Source of the DNA: Cristatella mucedo
Lineage: Eukaryota > Bryozoa > Phylactolaemata > Cristatellidae
Reading direction: 5' to 3'
DNA: 29,986 nucleotides
Assembly (NCBI GenBank): GCA_009760855.2
Contig: WPIO01000038.1
Coordinates: 3,677,501 to 3,707,486, forward strand
Below are positions 8,665 to 19,400 of the stretch, one piece after another (the stretch's first letter is position 1; every line of letters starts with the position of its first letter). The notes beneath the pieces are model-generated. The model was not told where the DNA came from, did no database searches, and saw nothing but the letters and a program-made list of their open reading frames with translations. A program made the translations under genes and the position numbers.

Positions 8665-10560
8665 TCAACGATTCACTTTTATGCGGATGACACTCAGATG
8701 TACCTTTGCTTTGATCCCTCCCGGCCTTCGAGCACCTCGAATTCTCTTTACTCACTTGCTGCATGTATTGATGACATCCGCCCATGGATGGCAGCAAATT
8801 TTCTAAAACTAAATGATGATAAACTAACTTACTAGTAATGGGCAAACCCAGTGTGATTCACAAATCGGAAAGGCTGAAGCTCAAAATTGGCTCTGCCAGC
8901 ATATCTCCAGTTGAATCAGCTCGAAATCTAGGTGTCATAATCCAAAGCGACCTCTCGTTAGACGACCATATCAGCTCCGCAGTCAAATCTTCCTATTTTC
9001 AGCTTCATAACATTTCTAAAATTCGGGCTTGTTTAGACAAGGATGCCACGTCCAAATTGGTGCATGCATTCGTGACATCCCGTCTCGACTTCTGCAACTC
9101 ACTGCTTATGTAATGTAATTTAATGTATCTCCGTCAGTAACTCCACAAAGTCATAAAGACCATGTGGGTGTTACGCAGGAGAGTTTTGTATAGCGCACTC
9201 ACAGCCTAAGCGGCTTTCGGTACGCATTCGGTAGCCAAGAGACTTCGTCTCACGCAACAAAGAGAAAGTGGGAAGCATAGCAGAGTTAGGAGAGCAGTTG
9301 AGGTAGTGAGTAGCATGGAAGTAGCAGTTCAGGACCGCTGAAAAAAATGTGCCATAGTCGGCAGTTGGAGAGTAGATGTCGTTGCGTAAGAATTGTGGAA
9401 GAGAGTTCCACAGTCTAGGACCTGCAGAGCTAAAGCTTCTGTCGCCAACTGTCTTTAAGCGGAGGAATGGGACAGCTAATTTATTGTCCACACAGGACCT
9501 GAGGGCGCGAACAGGCTGAAACTGATGTAGCAGTTCAGCTAGGTATGAAGGAGCCAAGCCGTGGCGGGCCTTGTGGGTCAGCGTAAGAACTTTGCTCTGT
9601 ATCCTTTGCTCAACCGGCAACCATCCTAGCTCTTCCAGCAAAGGTGACACGTGCTCAAACCGCTGGGACTTGAAGACCAGCCTTGCAGCCATATTCATAG
9701 TCCGCTGTAGTGGCATAATAGCTTTCTTTGGTAGCCTAGCCAAAAGGGAATTACAACAATCAAGCCGAGACAGAACTAAAGAGCTAGTTAAATTTTTTAC
9801 AAGCCGCTGTGGGAGACAGCTTCTAATCTTGGATAGGGATCGGATGTGATGGCTAGCTGTAGAGGCAGTCTTCTGAATGAAGCTTTTGAAATTGAGGCTG
9901 CTTACTGGCCTACCAGCATGTGCGATCAGGTGATTGCAGCTGGTGCAAAACTCCGTAGCTGGGCTTGTCTGTCGTGAGCGTCGCAGTTGCCACATCACAC
10001 CACTTCTCGCCAACCTGTACTGGCTACCAGTCAAGCAACGGATTGACTTCAAGGTTTTGTCGCTCACTTTTAGGTCTCTTCATTCTATGGCTCCAGCCTA
10101 TCTTTCAGATATACTACCCCATCAGGCAAAGCATCGTACCACTCGCTTTTCGGAATCCAACAGTCTAGAAATACCTCGTACAAACCTTAAATCCTTTGGA
10201 GACCGTGCATTTAGCTCGTATGCTCCCACAGCCTGGAACTCCCTCCCGACCTGCATCAGAACATCCCCTGACCTGACCACATTTAAAAGAAACTTAAAAA
10301 CATACCTATTTAGGACAGCATTTAGTGGGTCCTTGTGATTCGTCCTCGATGTGCTTATGCGTGCTGACACTGTTCATGCTGCCACTAACCACATTTGCAT
10401 GCTGACCCAGTGCATGTAACCCCTAACCATGTTATTCATGTTGTTTATCAAGCATTATATTACTCACCATTCAATCGCGCTTCCCTTTGCAGCAAACGTG
10501 AAGCGCGTAGAAAGAGATTGAGTTCTCTGAGTGAGCTTTATCAAGTGCATTATTATTATT
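8665..10560 (+). mobile_element. LINE family B fragment, copy B2, split by A2
   Basis: A 5'-truncated LINE in two parts, 8665-9108 and 9898-10560. Part one starts at the RT catalytic block HFYADDTQMYLCF (intact YADD) and continues through WMAANFLKLNDDK, a frameshift near 8825, SARNLGVIIQSDLSLDDH and SRLDFCNSLL. Part two resumes in the middle of the same motif (LLTGLPACAI) and runs through HITPLLANLYWLPVKQRIDFKVL to AFSSYAPTAWNSLP and a stop near 10338. The 3' UTR contains CATGCTG words and ends in an ATT-type microsatellite near 10540-10575. It matches B1 (2917-3918, opposite strand) over the shared part. Apart from the nested insertion and the frameshift, it is better preserved than B1. Confidence 0.88.
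9109..9897 (-). mobile_element. LINE family A fragment, copy A2, nested in B2
   Basis: A 5'-truncated, 789-bp family-A insertion holding the last part of ORF2 from LNFKSFIQKTASTAS to the stop at 9171-9173, with an unbroken reading frame of about 240 codons. Its 3' end carries the TAATG-like pentamer tail. The host LINE B2 repeats CTGCTTA on both sides (9102-9108 and 9898-9904), the expected target-site duplication of target-primed reverse transcription. Removing the insertion and one duplicate restores a continuous B2 coding motif. The copy is very similar to A1 but lacks the stops seen there, so it derives from a different or younger source. Any longer ORF that crosses 9898 only reads through antisense B2 sequence. 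Confidence 0.93.
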
Positions 10561-10675
10561 TATATTATTATTCCCGCTATCGGCGGATCGAGCCAATTAA
10601 CAGACTTAAAACTACTGAAATAAAAGAACTCAGAAGAGGTACCGCGTGGAATGCCTTTTAGCTTTCTTCTAAGCC
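10561..10675. other. Junction between LINE B2 tail and inverted-repeat arm
   Basis: A short stretch between the ATT-rich LINE tail and the left end of the inverted duplication. No gene or repeat is recognised. There is no clear direct duplication between its last bases (TTCTAAGC) and the bases outside the right arm (CGAGCCAG), so the duplicated segment shows no transposon-like target-site duplication. Confidence 0.4.
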
Positions 10676-11545
10676 CTCGACCCTTCCTGCCGGAAAGCCG
10701 CCCTGTCCATCAAAGGCTAATCAGCCTCCTTCTAGGAAGGATCGCATCAAAGGTGGGCGAAGCGTCGTCTAAGGCGGGCCAGCGTTCAGCAGCCGTGTGC
10801 AAGTCTGCAATCAAGCCACAGAGCACGCACGAGAGTTTTCAAGAGCTCACTCAAAGCCTAAGCGGCTTTCCGTAAAGAAAAGACGAGGTTTACCCCAAAA
10901 CGCTCGCTACCGTGAACGGACGCCGCAGGTAGGGTTTGAGCAAATGCGCTCCCAGTCTAGCCGACCGGAAGCAAGAAGGCACCGCGCTAGTTAGTCGAGT
11001 AGCCCAAAGTCTGGTGGCCCTGGGCGAAAGTCGTTCATCGGAAGAGTGCCTTTTGTAGCCACGAAATTGTACGCAGTCGAACCTCTCTAAATGCATCCTA
11101 TCCGTACGAATAGCCGCTCTATGTGACCGCCTAGAAGCCCGTTCAGCCGATCTTTTTTGCCAGGCTCGGTGCATGACCTCATCTGACGCATTCAAGAAAA
11201 ACTTATTTTAGCTTATTTTTCCAGTCCTTGAGGGATGCAGCATTTTCCTTCAACAGCGACGAAGCAAGACGGAATGGGAACTGTACAGAGTTACTTAGAA
11301 TGCGCTACGCCTACGCTTTATTGAATCTTTTTCTGTAGTGGGAGTCGTTTTCCTTCATTATTTGATGATTTCTGAGAGCAGCGTGCGTCGAAGCCCACCC
11401 CTGCGTTGCACGACAGTTGCTCCGGAGGCGGCTGCTCTAGTGTGAGTCTCTCGGAGACCCAGCGTGCAAGCGTTTTCGGTAAACAAGACTCTCAAAGGGA
11501 ACATATATGAGAGCACGATCAATCGCAGCAGATGGCACGAAATTT
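10676..11545 (+). repeat. Inverted duplication, left arm, outer segment
   Basis: This segment is the reverse complement of 28975-29820 with about 90% identity by eye. It begins with CTCGACCCTTCCTGCCGGAA and keeps the same order of landmarks: the AAAGAAAAGACGAGG block near 10877, the CCCAAAGTCTGGTGGCCC block near 11005, the TTGCCAGGCTCGG block near 11158, the TTATTTGATGATTTCTGAG block near 11357, and the GGCACGAAATT end at 11533-11543. The left copy has about 22 extra bases near 11068-11090. I recognise no gene in it; short open stretches are interrupted in one arm or the other. Confidence 0.9.
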
Positions 11546-13299
11546 AACATGCATTAGTGTCCTGAGGCAGCGCTGCATCAATGGCTTAATTAGCGGTCAC
11601 AGGTGGGGCATTAGTACATTAGTGTCAAGGCGCTTCGCTAATTACAAACAGCAGAAGCCGCAGGCACACGTTACACCCGAGAGTCACGTGAGCAGGTGCA
11701 GTAGCCTTGGCAAGCCCTGCATAACCCCCTTTACGTAGTCGGCTAACGCCCGCATGAACTTGCGGCTTTCCACGTCTGCCACTGGCTCTCCACCGAATGT
11801 TTTTTATACTGTGGCCCTAGTTCTTAATTAGGCGATGGAACAATTCCTTCAGTGATTCTCTCCTACTCCTTTGATTGCTTCGATGTCTACTGTGACGGAG
11901 CCACTCGCGGTGCAGACGAAGCGGTGGGACGAGTCTCCAGTGTCCAACCAATGTACTCAGTGCAATAATGGATGTTTGTGCACGATGAAATATTGCATGT
12001 AAATACAAAAGGTAGGTAACGCCGAGTGTTGTAGCCGTCATTATCCTTAGGCACTTTCAATTCGAGTCATTTGAGGTCAGCTGCAGGGCATCAGTCAGCA
12101 GTACCTCCTGCCGACTCACTCATGTTCAGCACTCGCATGCCATAGGCGCAGCATTAAACAGTATCGGTACACTGCCTAGCTTATCTGGTTGAGTACCACC
12201 CGTGCTAACAAGATATGGCTTTATCTCCCCACGTGGGTTTTTGGAAAGCCACAGCATAAGAACAGCGAGTGATTACTTTACTCTGCCACTTCCAGGCGCC
12301 CTAGCGTTGCTGATGAGGAGTTGCCTGCATTAATAAGTCATTACTTCTGCTGGGCCCCCACAGCTCAATCATCTGCTTCTATTAGCTATAGCTGGCTGGT
12401 CATGGCATCTCGTCGGAAGTTATGCAAGCAACTGCTGATTTATCAGGAAATTCCTTAACAACGGTTAGCTTCGTTCATTGAATCGCCTAAGTAAGACAAC
12501 GACATAACAACGCAATGTGGGCAAGAGCTCCAGAAGATTTGAACCTTTTTTTAGCAATGCAAGCGACAACTAAAAAACCGGGCTTCGACCGTTCTAAAAC
12601 GAAGATTTCTGAATGAGAATGTAATGTGAAAGTCTCAGACTGGCTACACAACTCTAGAATAGCGACCTGTCGTTCTCTGGGCCATTGATGTCGCAGCCTG
12701 TTGTTTTATTTCCCTACAGGTGCTAACTATTAAATAAGAGTGCGATCAGACGCCAGACTAGATGAGGCGAGTCTCATTATGTTTCCGCACGTCTGTGGGG
12801 CTATACTGCGGTATTCGTCTGCGACGGACCGGAGGCGATTGTGGCGATCGTGTCTACATTGGCAGAGCCACCTTCCACATGCATCTTGAAGCCATTTAAA
12901 ACTGATGGCGTATCGTGCATTTCTCAAGCCAGCCGTGAGAAAAACTGGCGTGGCGGAAGCAGATAGGCTTACAAGCTCAGCGAACCTGTTTCCTTTCTGG
13001 CGTTTATTAAGTAATCAGTCAGAAAAACACGCCGTACTTGGCAATGATGTGGTCAGTTGGACAATGCATTGTCAACGACATGGTTAGTGACTCAGTGAAA
13101 TAGCTTCCGGCACAGGGCATGAGCCGCATCCGAGGCTAACCATTGGGCCCTGGCCCAAAATAGGCGGGCGAGATCGAGGCTTAATTCGGATAGTCGTCTG
13201 GCTCAAAAGCGCCTTTAGCCATTTGGCAAGGTTAGTTGCTTCAGCGCTGCTAAAGCCCGTCGCCGGGATGACTCCCGAAAAGCGGCTCGGAGTACGCTT

Positions 13300-14040
13300 A
13301 ACCAGATGACCATGCCCAACAAGATTAAGAGCTGTCTTCCGCGGTGGCTTGCAGAGAATTTAACTAGCTCATCAATTCTGTCTCGGCTTGATTATTGTAA
13401 TTCCCTTTTGGCTGGGCTACCAAAGAAAGCAAGTTAGCCACTGCAGCTGACTATGAATATGGCTGCAAGGCTAGTCTTTAAGCCCCAGAGGTTTGAGTAC
13501 GTGTCTTCTTTGCTAAAAGAGCTAGGATGGATGCCGGTTGAGCGACGGATACAGAGCGAAGTTCTTACGCTGAATCACAAGGCCCGCCACGGCTTGGCTC
13601 CTTCGTACCTAGCTGAACTGCTGCACCAGTTTCAGCCTTTTCGCCCTCAGGTCGTGTGTGGACAATAAATTAGCTGTTCCATTCCTCCGCTTAAAGACCG
13701 TTGGCGACAGAAGCTTTAGTTCTGCAGGTCCTACACTGTGGAACTTGCTTCGGCAATTCTTACGCAAAGACAACTACTCTCTGCTGCCGACTATGGCTCA
13801 TCCTTTTCAGCGGTCCTGAGCTGCTACTTCCACGCTACTCTCTACCTCAACTGCTCTCCTGGCTCTGCTATGCTTCCTACTTTCTATTTGTCGCGCGAGA
13901 TGAAGTCAGTTGGCTACCGAATGCGTACCGAAAGCCGCTTAGGCTGTGAGTGCGTTATTCAAAACTTTCCTGCGTAAAACTTGCGTAGTCTTTATGACTT
14001 TGTGGAGTTATAGATCGAGGGAGATACACAAGTAGGCCAT
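13300..14040 (+). mobile_element. LINE family A fragment, copy A3
   Basis: A 5'-truncated family-A fragment on the plus strand. It reads SSILSRLDYCNSLLAGLPKK, then NMAARLVFKPQRFEYVSSLL, WMPVERRIQSEVLTLNHKAR, and after a frameshift near 13660 the C-terminal block ADYGSSFSAVLSCYFHATLY to RLGCECVIQNFPA and a stop at 13975. The 3' UTR ends near GGGAGATACACAAGTAG; the pentamer tail seen in A1 and A2 is no longer clear, and no target-site duplication was found. It is more diverged than A2, so older or from another source copy. Confidence 0.88.
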
Positions 14041-15251
14041 GTAGTAGCAAATAACATGTCGTAACAACAAGTGGGTCGCCCCGGTCGGAGCGTCTCAGGC
14101 ACAATTCTACCTATCGTTACCTTGAAGGTCATGAGTTTGTTGGCTTTCGCTGGATCGAGTTGCAAAGCACAGATTAGGGATTATATTGTACTTCATTAAT
14201 AGGCCTGAAAAGTGTCCTCGCGTCTACTTCCGTCCAAGCGCGACGCTGCTCTCGCTGCCAAGAGAGCCCGCTCCCTACGGACGTGGTCCCATCTACAGCG
14301 GGCTCTGGAAATGAAAATAGCACCCCGCCCCCTGGCTCCCCAGCTCCAAGTGTACTTGGGTCACCTTCATCAAAGGCCGGGGCCTTTGACCCGCATAGAC
14401 TTTGGGCGTGAACGGCAAAACCCGCAACCAGCGGCGTCAGTTCCGGCGTGAGGTGGCCTCCACAGAAAGTCGCGATGCTCCCCCCTCCTATCGTCGCTGC
14501 GCCGGACTCTAATTCCTGGCTGGAAGGGCCTTCGGCTTCTCGTTCTACCTCTCACCGGGAGGTGAGGACACAGAGGGCGCTGCTGCGCTGGGTCAGCGAA
14601 TGGCTGCGACGAAGCAGCCGCGTCGTCCGCAACTCACGTCGAGCAACTGCGGTTTTGATTCCAATTTATAGAGGATTGTGTCCCGGGGTTGACCCGACAA
14701 AATCTCGTGCAAATGCGAAGGCGCACGCTCGTGCAATGACCTCCGTCGGCCGGGTCCAGAGAAGCCGTATTATACAATCGAACTGCGATATACTTTCATT
14801 TGCGAAACAAGCATCGCGTAACCGAGGTTTCAATTTCACACGATAGACAGCGGTGATGTGAGCTTACCCGATACGTTTAATGCGATTTCGCGTGCCGGCT
14901 GTCGTCCACAGCTCGTGGTCCCTTCCAGCCCAGTCCAGAGAACCACCGTGCCCATTCAAACTGCGAGTCAACTTTCATCAACCGAACTTCACCAACTGCT
15001 TCTTGCATGGCCAGTGCTTGCATAGCCGCCAGCGCCACGCTAGCTTGCTATACATCACTCCGAGCCACACCCAGTGCCTCCGCTGCCTGGCCGCGCAGGG
15101 TCCTTGGAGAAGAGCACTTCTTTTTGGACAAAGCGTTATCCTCCGATGCATTTCACGGACAAATGCATATCATGACGTTGGGACAGCAAATACTTGCCCA
15201 GTTCTCTTTTCTAATAAACCTACGAGTGCCACGCTACTACGTTATGCTGTG

Positions 15252-15425
15252 AAAAAAAATCCTAGCTGATTAAACAGCCTCTTTTTGTATAGCGACAGAA
15301 GAGCCTTTACGGCTATCACCACCGCTTGCAGTGGCGATAAAGGATCGCCCACCGCAGGAATCGAACCCACGACCTCGGGACCGAGGTCATGAAAAGCAAC
15401 CGCCTTACCTAGGCAGCTAATGCAG
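15252..15425 (-). mobile_element. tRNA-derived SINE, copy 2
   Basis: The best preserved SINE in the window. On the minus strand the tRNA-like head reads TTAGCTGCCTAGGTAAGGC (D-arm/A-box region), followed by an anticodon-arm-like CCTCGGTCCCGAGG palindrome and the B box GGTTCGATTCC at 15357-15367. The shared body GTGGGCGATCCTTTATCGCC follows, then AAAGGCTCTTCTGTCGCTAT, GAGGCTGTTTAATCAGC and a run of eight T at 15252-15259, consistent with Pol III termination. It lies in the left-arm-only segment. I found no target-site duplication. Confidence 0.87.
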
Positions 15426-15551
15426 ACGCTGTCGAAAAAAATATTATTCCGACCCGCGTCACCCTACGAGCGCAATTAATAACCACAATCTGATCTTGAA
15501 AAATGCTCTGTCGATCAAAAGAAGAACCAATGGATCTTATCGGGAGGCGGA

Positions 15552-15577
15552 TCTCTCTCTCTCTCTCTCTCTCTCTC
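15552..15577 (+). repeat. (CT)n microsatellite
   Basis: Thirteen uninterrupted CT dinucleotides. They are responsible for the serine/leucine repeat in the overlapping ORF. Confidence 0.95.
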
Positions 15578-16270
15578 GTATTTTAGTTTTGCACGAATTA
15601 AAATGCGCCTTGCATAACTCACATTGCAAGCGAGCACGCGAATGTTGTATCGGATTAGTTGAATTCGTAAAAATGTATGCTTTTTATATATGAGGACTAA
15701 TATTTACCCAAGGACTAGGAAAATCACTGCAAGATAATCAATCACCAAGGTTTGATTACACGTCGGGAGCCTTGCTTGGACTTCCAAGCAAAAGCAAACA
15801 CGCCTAGGGCTTAGGCATGAAGTGTATAACTTAAAGTGCTTAGGCATAAGCACGCAAAAGCTACCTCAGGGGTCACCGGTAAGTAGGAGAAATGTGCACG
15901 GGTAAGCAAACAAACACACGGAACCCAAATAGGACAGGTTCGGTGAAGCAAATGGCAGTCTGAGCGGAACAAGCGCATCTTCCGCCGAGACATAAATTCT
16001 GCACAGTGATTGCAAGTAATGACTAAAGCTTGAAGCGATTTCCTGACATTTGGCGCGTACGAACTGTAGCACCGAAGCATTTCAATTTAGTGCAAGAGAT
16101 GGCAAGACTGCCTGACTGGCTGAGGAGCGGATGGTGCCAGAAAACAGTGCACCAGTTATCGCCAAAACATCAGCGAGAAGGCGAGAAGCTACATCAACTA
16201 GTAAAGCTTCAGGATCGCACAGCTCTAGTGACGTTAAGGTGAAAATGATGGACATTTACTTTGCACCGCC

Positions 16271-18583
16271 TAGGTGCAGTCGATTTGCGACGGATTGCAG
16301 AAGATTGCTGTAATGACATGGGCCCTTGCCGTTAATTGCAATACAGCAACCGAGAGCCAGCATTATCAATGAAATTTCCCAGGTTCACCAAAAATAGAGT
16401 ATTCACGAATGAGAAATCTAAACGGTAGTGTCACCCAACAGCGTCCAGGCTATTTTTAATGGACACTTACAGATTTCCGTTGTTTCCCATGCCGTTGTTG
16501 TCGATTGCCGCGCATTGCCCTCGCATGTACGTTCAAGATTGGTTGATAGGACGCGGTTGCACTTGTAATACAGCACACTGCTACGCAAGAAAAATGTGTT
16601 TTCCTCCCACCAGCTTTGTTTGTAGTTAAACATAGATTGCTGAATTGTCTCGGGCATTTGCGATTGATTGCCCAAAAGTTGAACGCGAAAAAGGGCAGCG
16701 TGTGCGCTCACAGCGAGCGTTACGCGGTTAGATAATTACAAATTCAAACGGCCAATTTCCAGCGAATTTGAACCAGATTGCTGCAGAGACCGGGCCATTG
16801 CCGTCGATTGTGCCTTTGTCGATTGCACACAAGGATGTGGCTGCACTTTTAATACATTGCAGTGCAATACGCAAGAAAAGTTGGAGCTTCTCACAGCAAC
16901 TCTCGGTCCATTTGTAACTGTCTGTTATGGATTGGCGTATTTCCCCGGGCCATTGCCGGCGATTGCCGTAGGTTGCCATCGATTGAACGCGAACCATGGG
17001 GGAAATATATGCGCGCACATAGGTACATGTTACGTGGAATGAGAGTTGCAGTTTAATGAAGCGAATGTTGTCAATTTTCTACGGATTTCGCTACCGGCCC
17101 CTACCATTGCTGTTGATTGCCGTGCATTGCTGACAGTTACCAAACAAAGCATCTTGAAAGTTCCACGGTTTTACCTTGGACGCAGCGGAATGTCATATGT
17201 AATGACAATTGAGGCTCCGCGCTGCAAATTTCTCTTCAATTCGTCGGGAATAGGGGTATTAGCCCAGGAAATTGCTGTCGATTGCCGTAATTGCTCGCAA
17301 TTGTACGTTCGCGATTGTTTGAAAGGATTTTATTGCACTTTCAACACAGTGGGCTGTGACAGGTAAGATATATTTGATCTTGGCCCAGTCACTTTCCAGT
17401 GATTTTCGATGGACCATAATGGATTGCCGTATTTGACCGGGCTATAGCCATCTGTTGCCGTGTATTGCCCAAGATTGAACTGTCAGAGCTGCTTGAAAGG
17501 GTTGAAAGTATGTGTGCACGAAGTTGCATATTATGTGGAATGAGAATTCGAGCTTGGTGCAGCAGAATTCTCGTCGATTTGCCACAGATTTCGGTATTGT
17601 CCCTGCCATTGCTGTCAATTGCCGTGCATTTTTGACAATTAACGTGCAAAATAGCTTGAAAGTCCTACGATTTCACTTTTAGCACAAAGAAATGTGAAAT
17701 GCGATGACAATCGGCACTTCGTGCAGCCAATTTAATGTCAAGTTGCCACGGATTGTGGTAGTGGCTCACGAGGTAAGGCGGTTGCTTTTCACGACCTCGG
17801 CCCCGATGTCGTGGGTTCGAATCATGCGGTGGGCGATCCTGTATTGCTACTGCAAGCGGTGGTGATAGGCGTAAAGGCTCTTCTGTCGCTATACAAAAAG
17901 AGGCTGTTTAATAAGATAGTATTATTTTATTGCTGCTTCGAGCCGAGCCGTTGCTTTAGCATTGCCCGAGATTGTACGAGCGCTATTGCTTAAAATGATG
18001 TGGTTGACATTAACCAGTGTGCTTTGTTACATGCATTAAAAATTGAAGCATTGCGAAACCGATTTCAGCGAATTTTGCATCAGATTGCTGTAAATTGAGG
18101 TATTGGTACGGGCCATTGCAGTCAATTGCAGTGCATTGCTACCGAATGATCGAGGCGATTGTAGTGAAATTGTGGGATTACACAATAACTAAAAGTTAGA
18201 GCAGCGCCCAATCACTATTAGAGCTTAAAGTGTAGGTAATCTGGTCGTTTTTCGGCGGGTTGCGGTACATTGACATACTGGCCCGGGCAGTTGAAGTCGA
18301 TTGCAGTGCATTGCTGTAGAATGGCAGAGGCAATTACAGTGAAGTTATGCAAGTACACAATAACTGAAGAGTAGAGCAGCGTGCATATATGATTGGAGCT
18401 TCTAGTGTACGCTTTCTGGTTGCCATGTTTCGTTTTCGGAATCGGCTGCAGCGGATTTTGGCGGAATGAGGTGGATTTCGGTACGGGACCGGGTCATTGC
18501 AGTCGATGGCAATTTATTGCATGAGAACTCGTGTGCACAATGGAGCGAAATTTTGCGGATGCACTTTGAACTGAGTCTAGTCC
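16271..18583 (+). repeat. Degenerate satellite-like array of about 165 bp monomers (left arm)
   Basis: A tandem array whose monomers share the core CCGGGCCATTGCCGTCGATT followed by GCCGTGCATTGCC. Cores lie near 16325, 16490, 16645, 16795, 16950, 17100, 17265, 17440, 17603, 17940, 18112, 18285 and 18495, a spacing of about 150-175 bp once the SINE at 17764-17915 is removed. Within the core, ATTGCC words recur about every 10 bp. Between cores there are half-conserved blocks such as GGAATGAGA-TTGCAG-TT and CACTTT-AATACA. From 16637 to 18583 the array is collinear with the reverse complement of 27178-28974. ORFs crossing it (for example the frame starting MQFNEANVV near 17046) have counterparts in the other arm but are broken there, so I treat them as satellite sequence, not genes. 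Confidence 0.82.
17764..17915 (+). mobile_element. tRNA-derived SINE, copy 3, inserted in the satellite-like array
   Basis: Plus-strand copy of the same SINE family, with head TCACGAGGTAAGGCGGTTGC, B box GGTTCGAATC at 17814-17823, body GTGGGCGATCCTGTATTGC, AAAGGCTCTTCTGTCGCTAT and GAGGCTGTTTAATA. The T-run at the 3' end is decayed. The right arm of the inverted duplication carries the same flanking satellite sequence without a SINE (near 27810-27830), with about 11 unrelated bases at the junction. The extra sequence in the left arm spans about 17752-17929. The simplest reading is insertion into one arm after the duplication arose. Confidence 0.87.
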
Positions 18584-18759
18584 TCCCTCTGCTAATACCG
18601 CAAGCCACTTCAATCCACAGAATCCACCGAATAAAAAATTGAGATACATTGCACCGAGCTCCAGTTTTTATTGCATATTAAAGTGCACTGTGCTGTGTGC
18701 ACAACCGCGTAAAATACAAAAACTGTGCATTCTCGCACTGCGGCAACGAGCGGTATTCG

Positions 18760-18850
18760 CCTGAAATGACCTGGAAAACCACCACAATCAACTCTATTCC
18801 ACCGCAAATCATCCTCAAATCGCGATCGCGAAGCTCTAATGGACATTGCA
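18760..18850 (+). repeat. 91-bp segment repeated directly at 27083-27173
   Basis: Starts CCTGAAATGACCTGGAAAAC and ends GACATTGCA. The copy at 27083-27173 has the same orientation and about five mismatches in 91 bases. This contrasts with neighbouring sequence up to 18583, whose counterpart at 27178 onwards is inverted. The segment therefore marks the inner edge of the inverted duplication. Confidence 0.9.
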
Positions 18851-19400
18851 CAGCAGGCGATTGCAGCGCATCGCACGAGAACGGCCGTGCCAATGCAAGT
18901 GAAATTTGTTTAATGCAATTGTCGCAGAGGATGCTGTCATATGCAATCAAAAAAGGAGCTTTTCGATCAGGATTTCTTTCGTTGGGTGGTGGAATGTAGT
19001 GGATTGTGGTATTGGTCAGGACCACCGCAATCTTATTTCAGTTGCCTGAAAGTTTCTGGGTACACTGTGCGTATAGCGTATTTTGATATGCCAGATTTTT
19101 GGAGCTGTTCGCAGCAGATTTGGGGTGGATTTGACGAGAACTAGAATAGATTGCTGTGGATTGCAGTGGATTTCGGTACAGGCGTCCGGCGCCAAAGCTC
19201 ATTTGCATAAGTGCACGTACTCGCGGCGACATAAAATTTTGTGGACAGATAAATTCGAACGTGTACCAAAGTATCGGCGCAAAACTTGAGCTCGGCAATG
19301 CTTACGTCCGGTCGTTGCTAGCCTAATTCGAGTGGATTGCGATGGATTGCAGTAATTCGTTGAACCCGTTCGATACAATACTGGGAGTAGCAAACGTGCT
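18851..19400 (+). repeat. Outlying, more degenerate satellite-like monomers
   Basis: GATTGCAGTGGATTTCGGTA-type blocks recur near 19000, 19150-19185 and 19330-19350 with roughly the same spacing as the main array, but the GGGCCATTGCC core is poorly kept. This part has no counterpart in the right arm. It is probably the decayed edge of the array. No gene is supported here. Confidence 0.5.

Larger units (their letters stand above)
11546..16270. other. Left-arm-only segment, mostly unrecognised
   Basis: With the first monomers of the adjacent array, this forms about 5.1 kb present in the left arm but replaced by about 20 bases in the right arm near 28960-28975. It contains a family-A LINE fragment (13300-14040), a tRNA-SINE (15252-15425) and a CT microsatellite (15552-15577). 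The remaining parts (11546-13300, 14040-15250, 15580-16270) have no ORF with a recognisable domain and no clear terminal inverted repeats or target duplication at the ends. Either it was inserted into the left arm or deleted from the right arm; the present sequence does not polarise the event. Confidence 0.6.

Noticed and set aside
11050-11210. Short frame SVRIAALCDRLEARSADLF followed by MTSSDAFKKNLF, resembling LINE ORF2 C-termini
   Set aside because: Too short and generic; the right-arm copy has a stop in the middle and no upstream LINE motif is present.
15262-15425. Functional tRNA gene
   Set aside because: The B box is good, but acceptor and anticodon stems do not close properly and the same sequence plus tail occurs twice more, so it is a tRNA-derived SINE.
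17046-17366. 106-codon ORF with a homologous ORF at 28241-28519 (minus), which could suggest a conserved protein
   Set aside because: Both lie in the satellite-like array of the inverted duplication; the match is a nucleotide duplication, the lengths differ, and the periodic GATTGC words dictate the residues.
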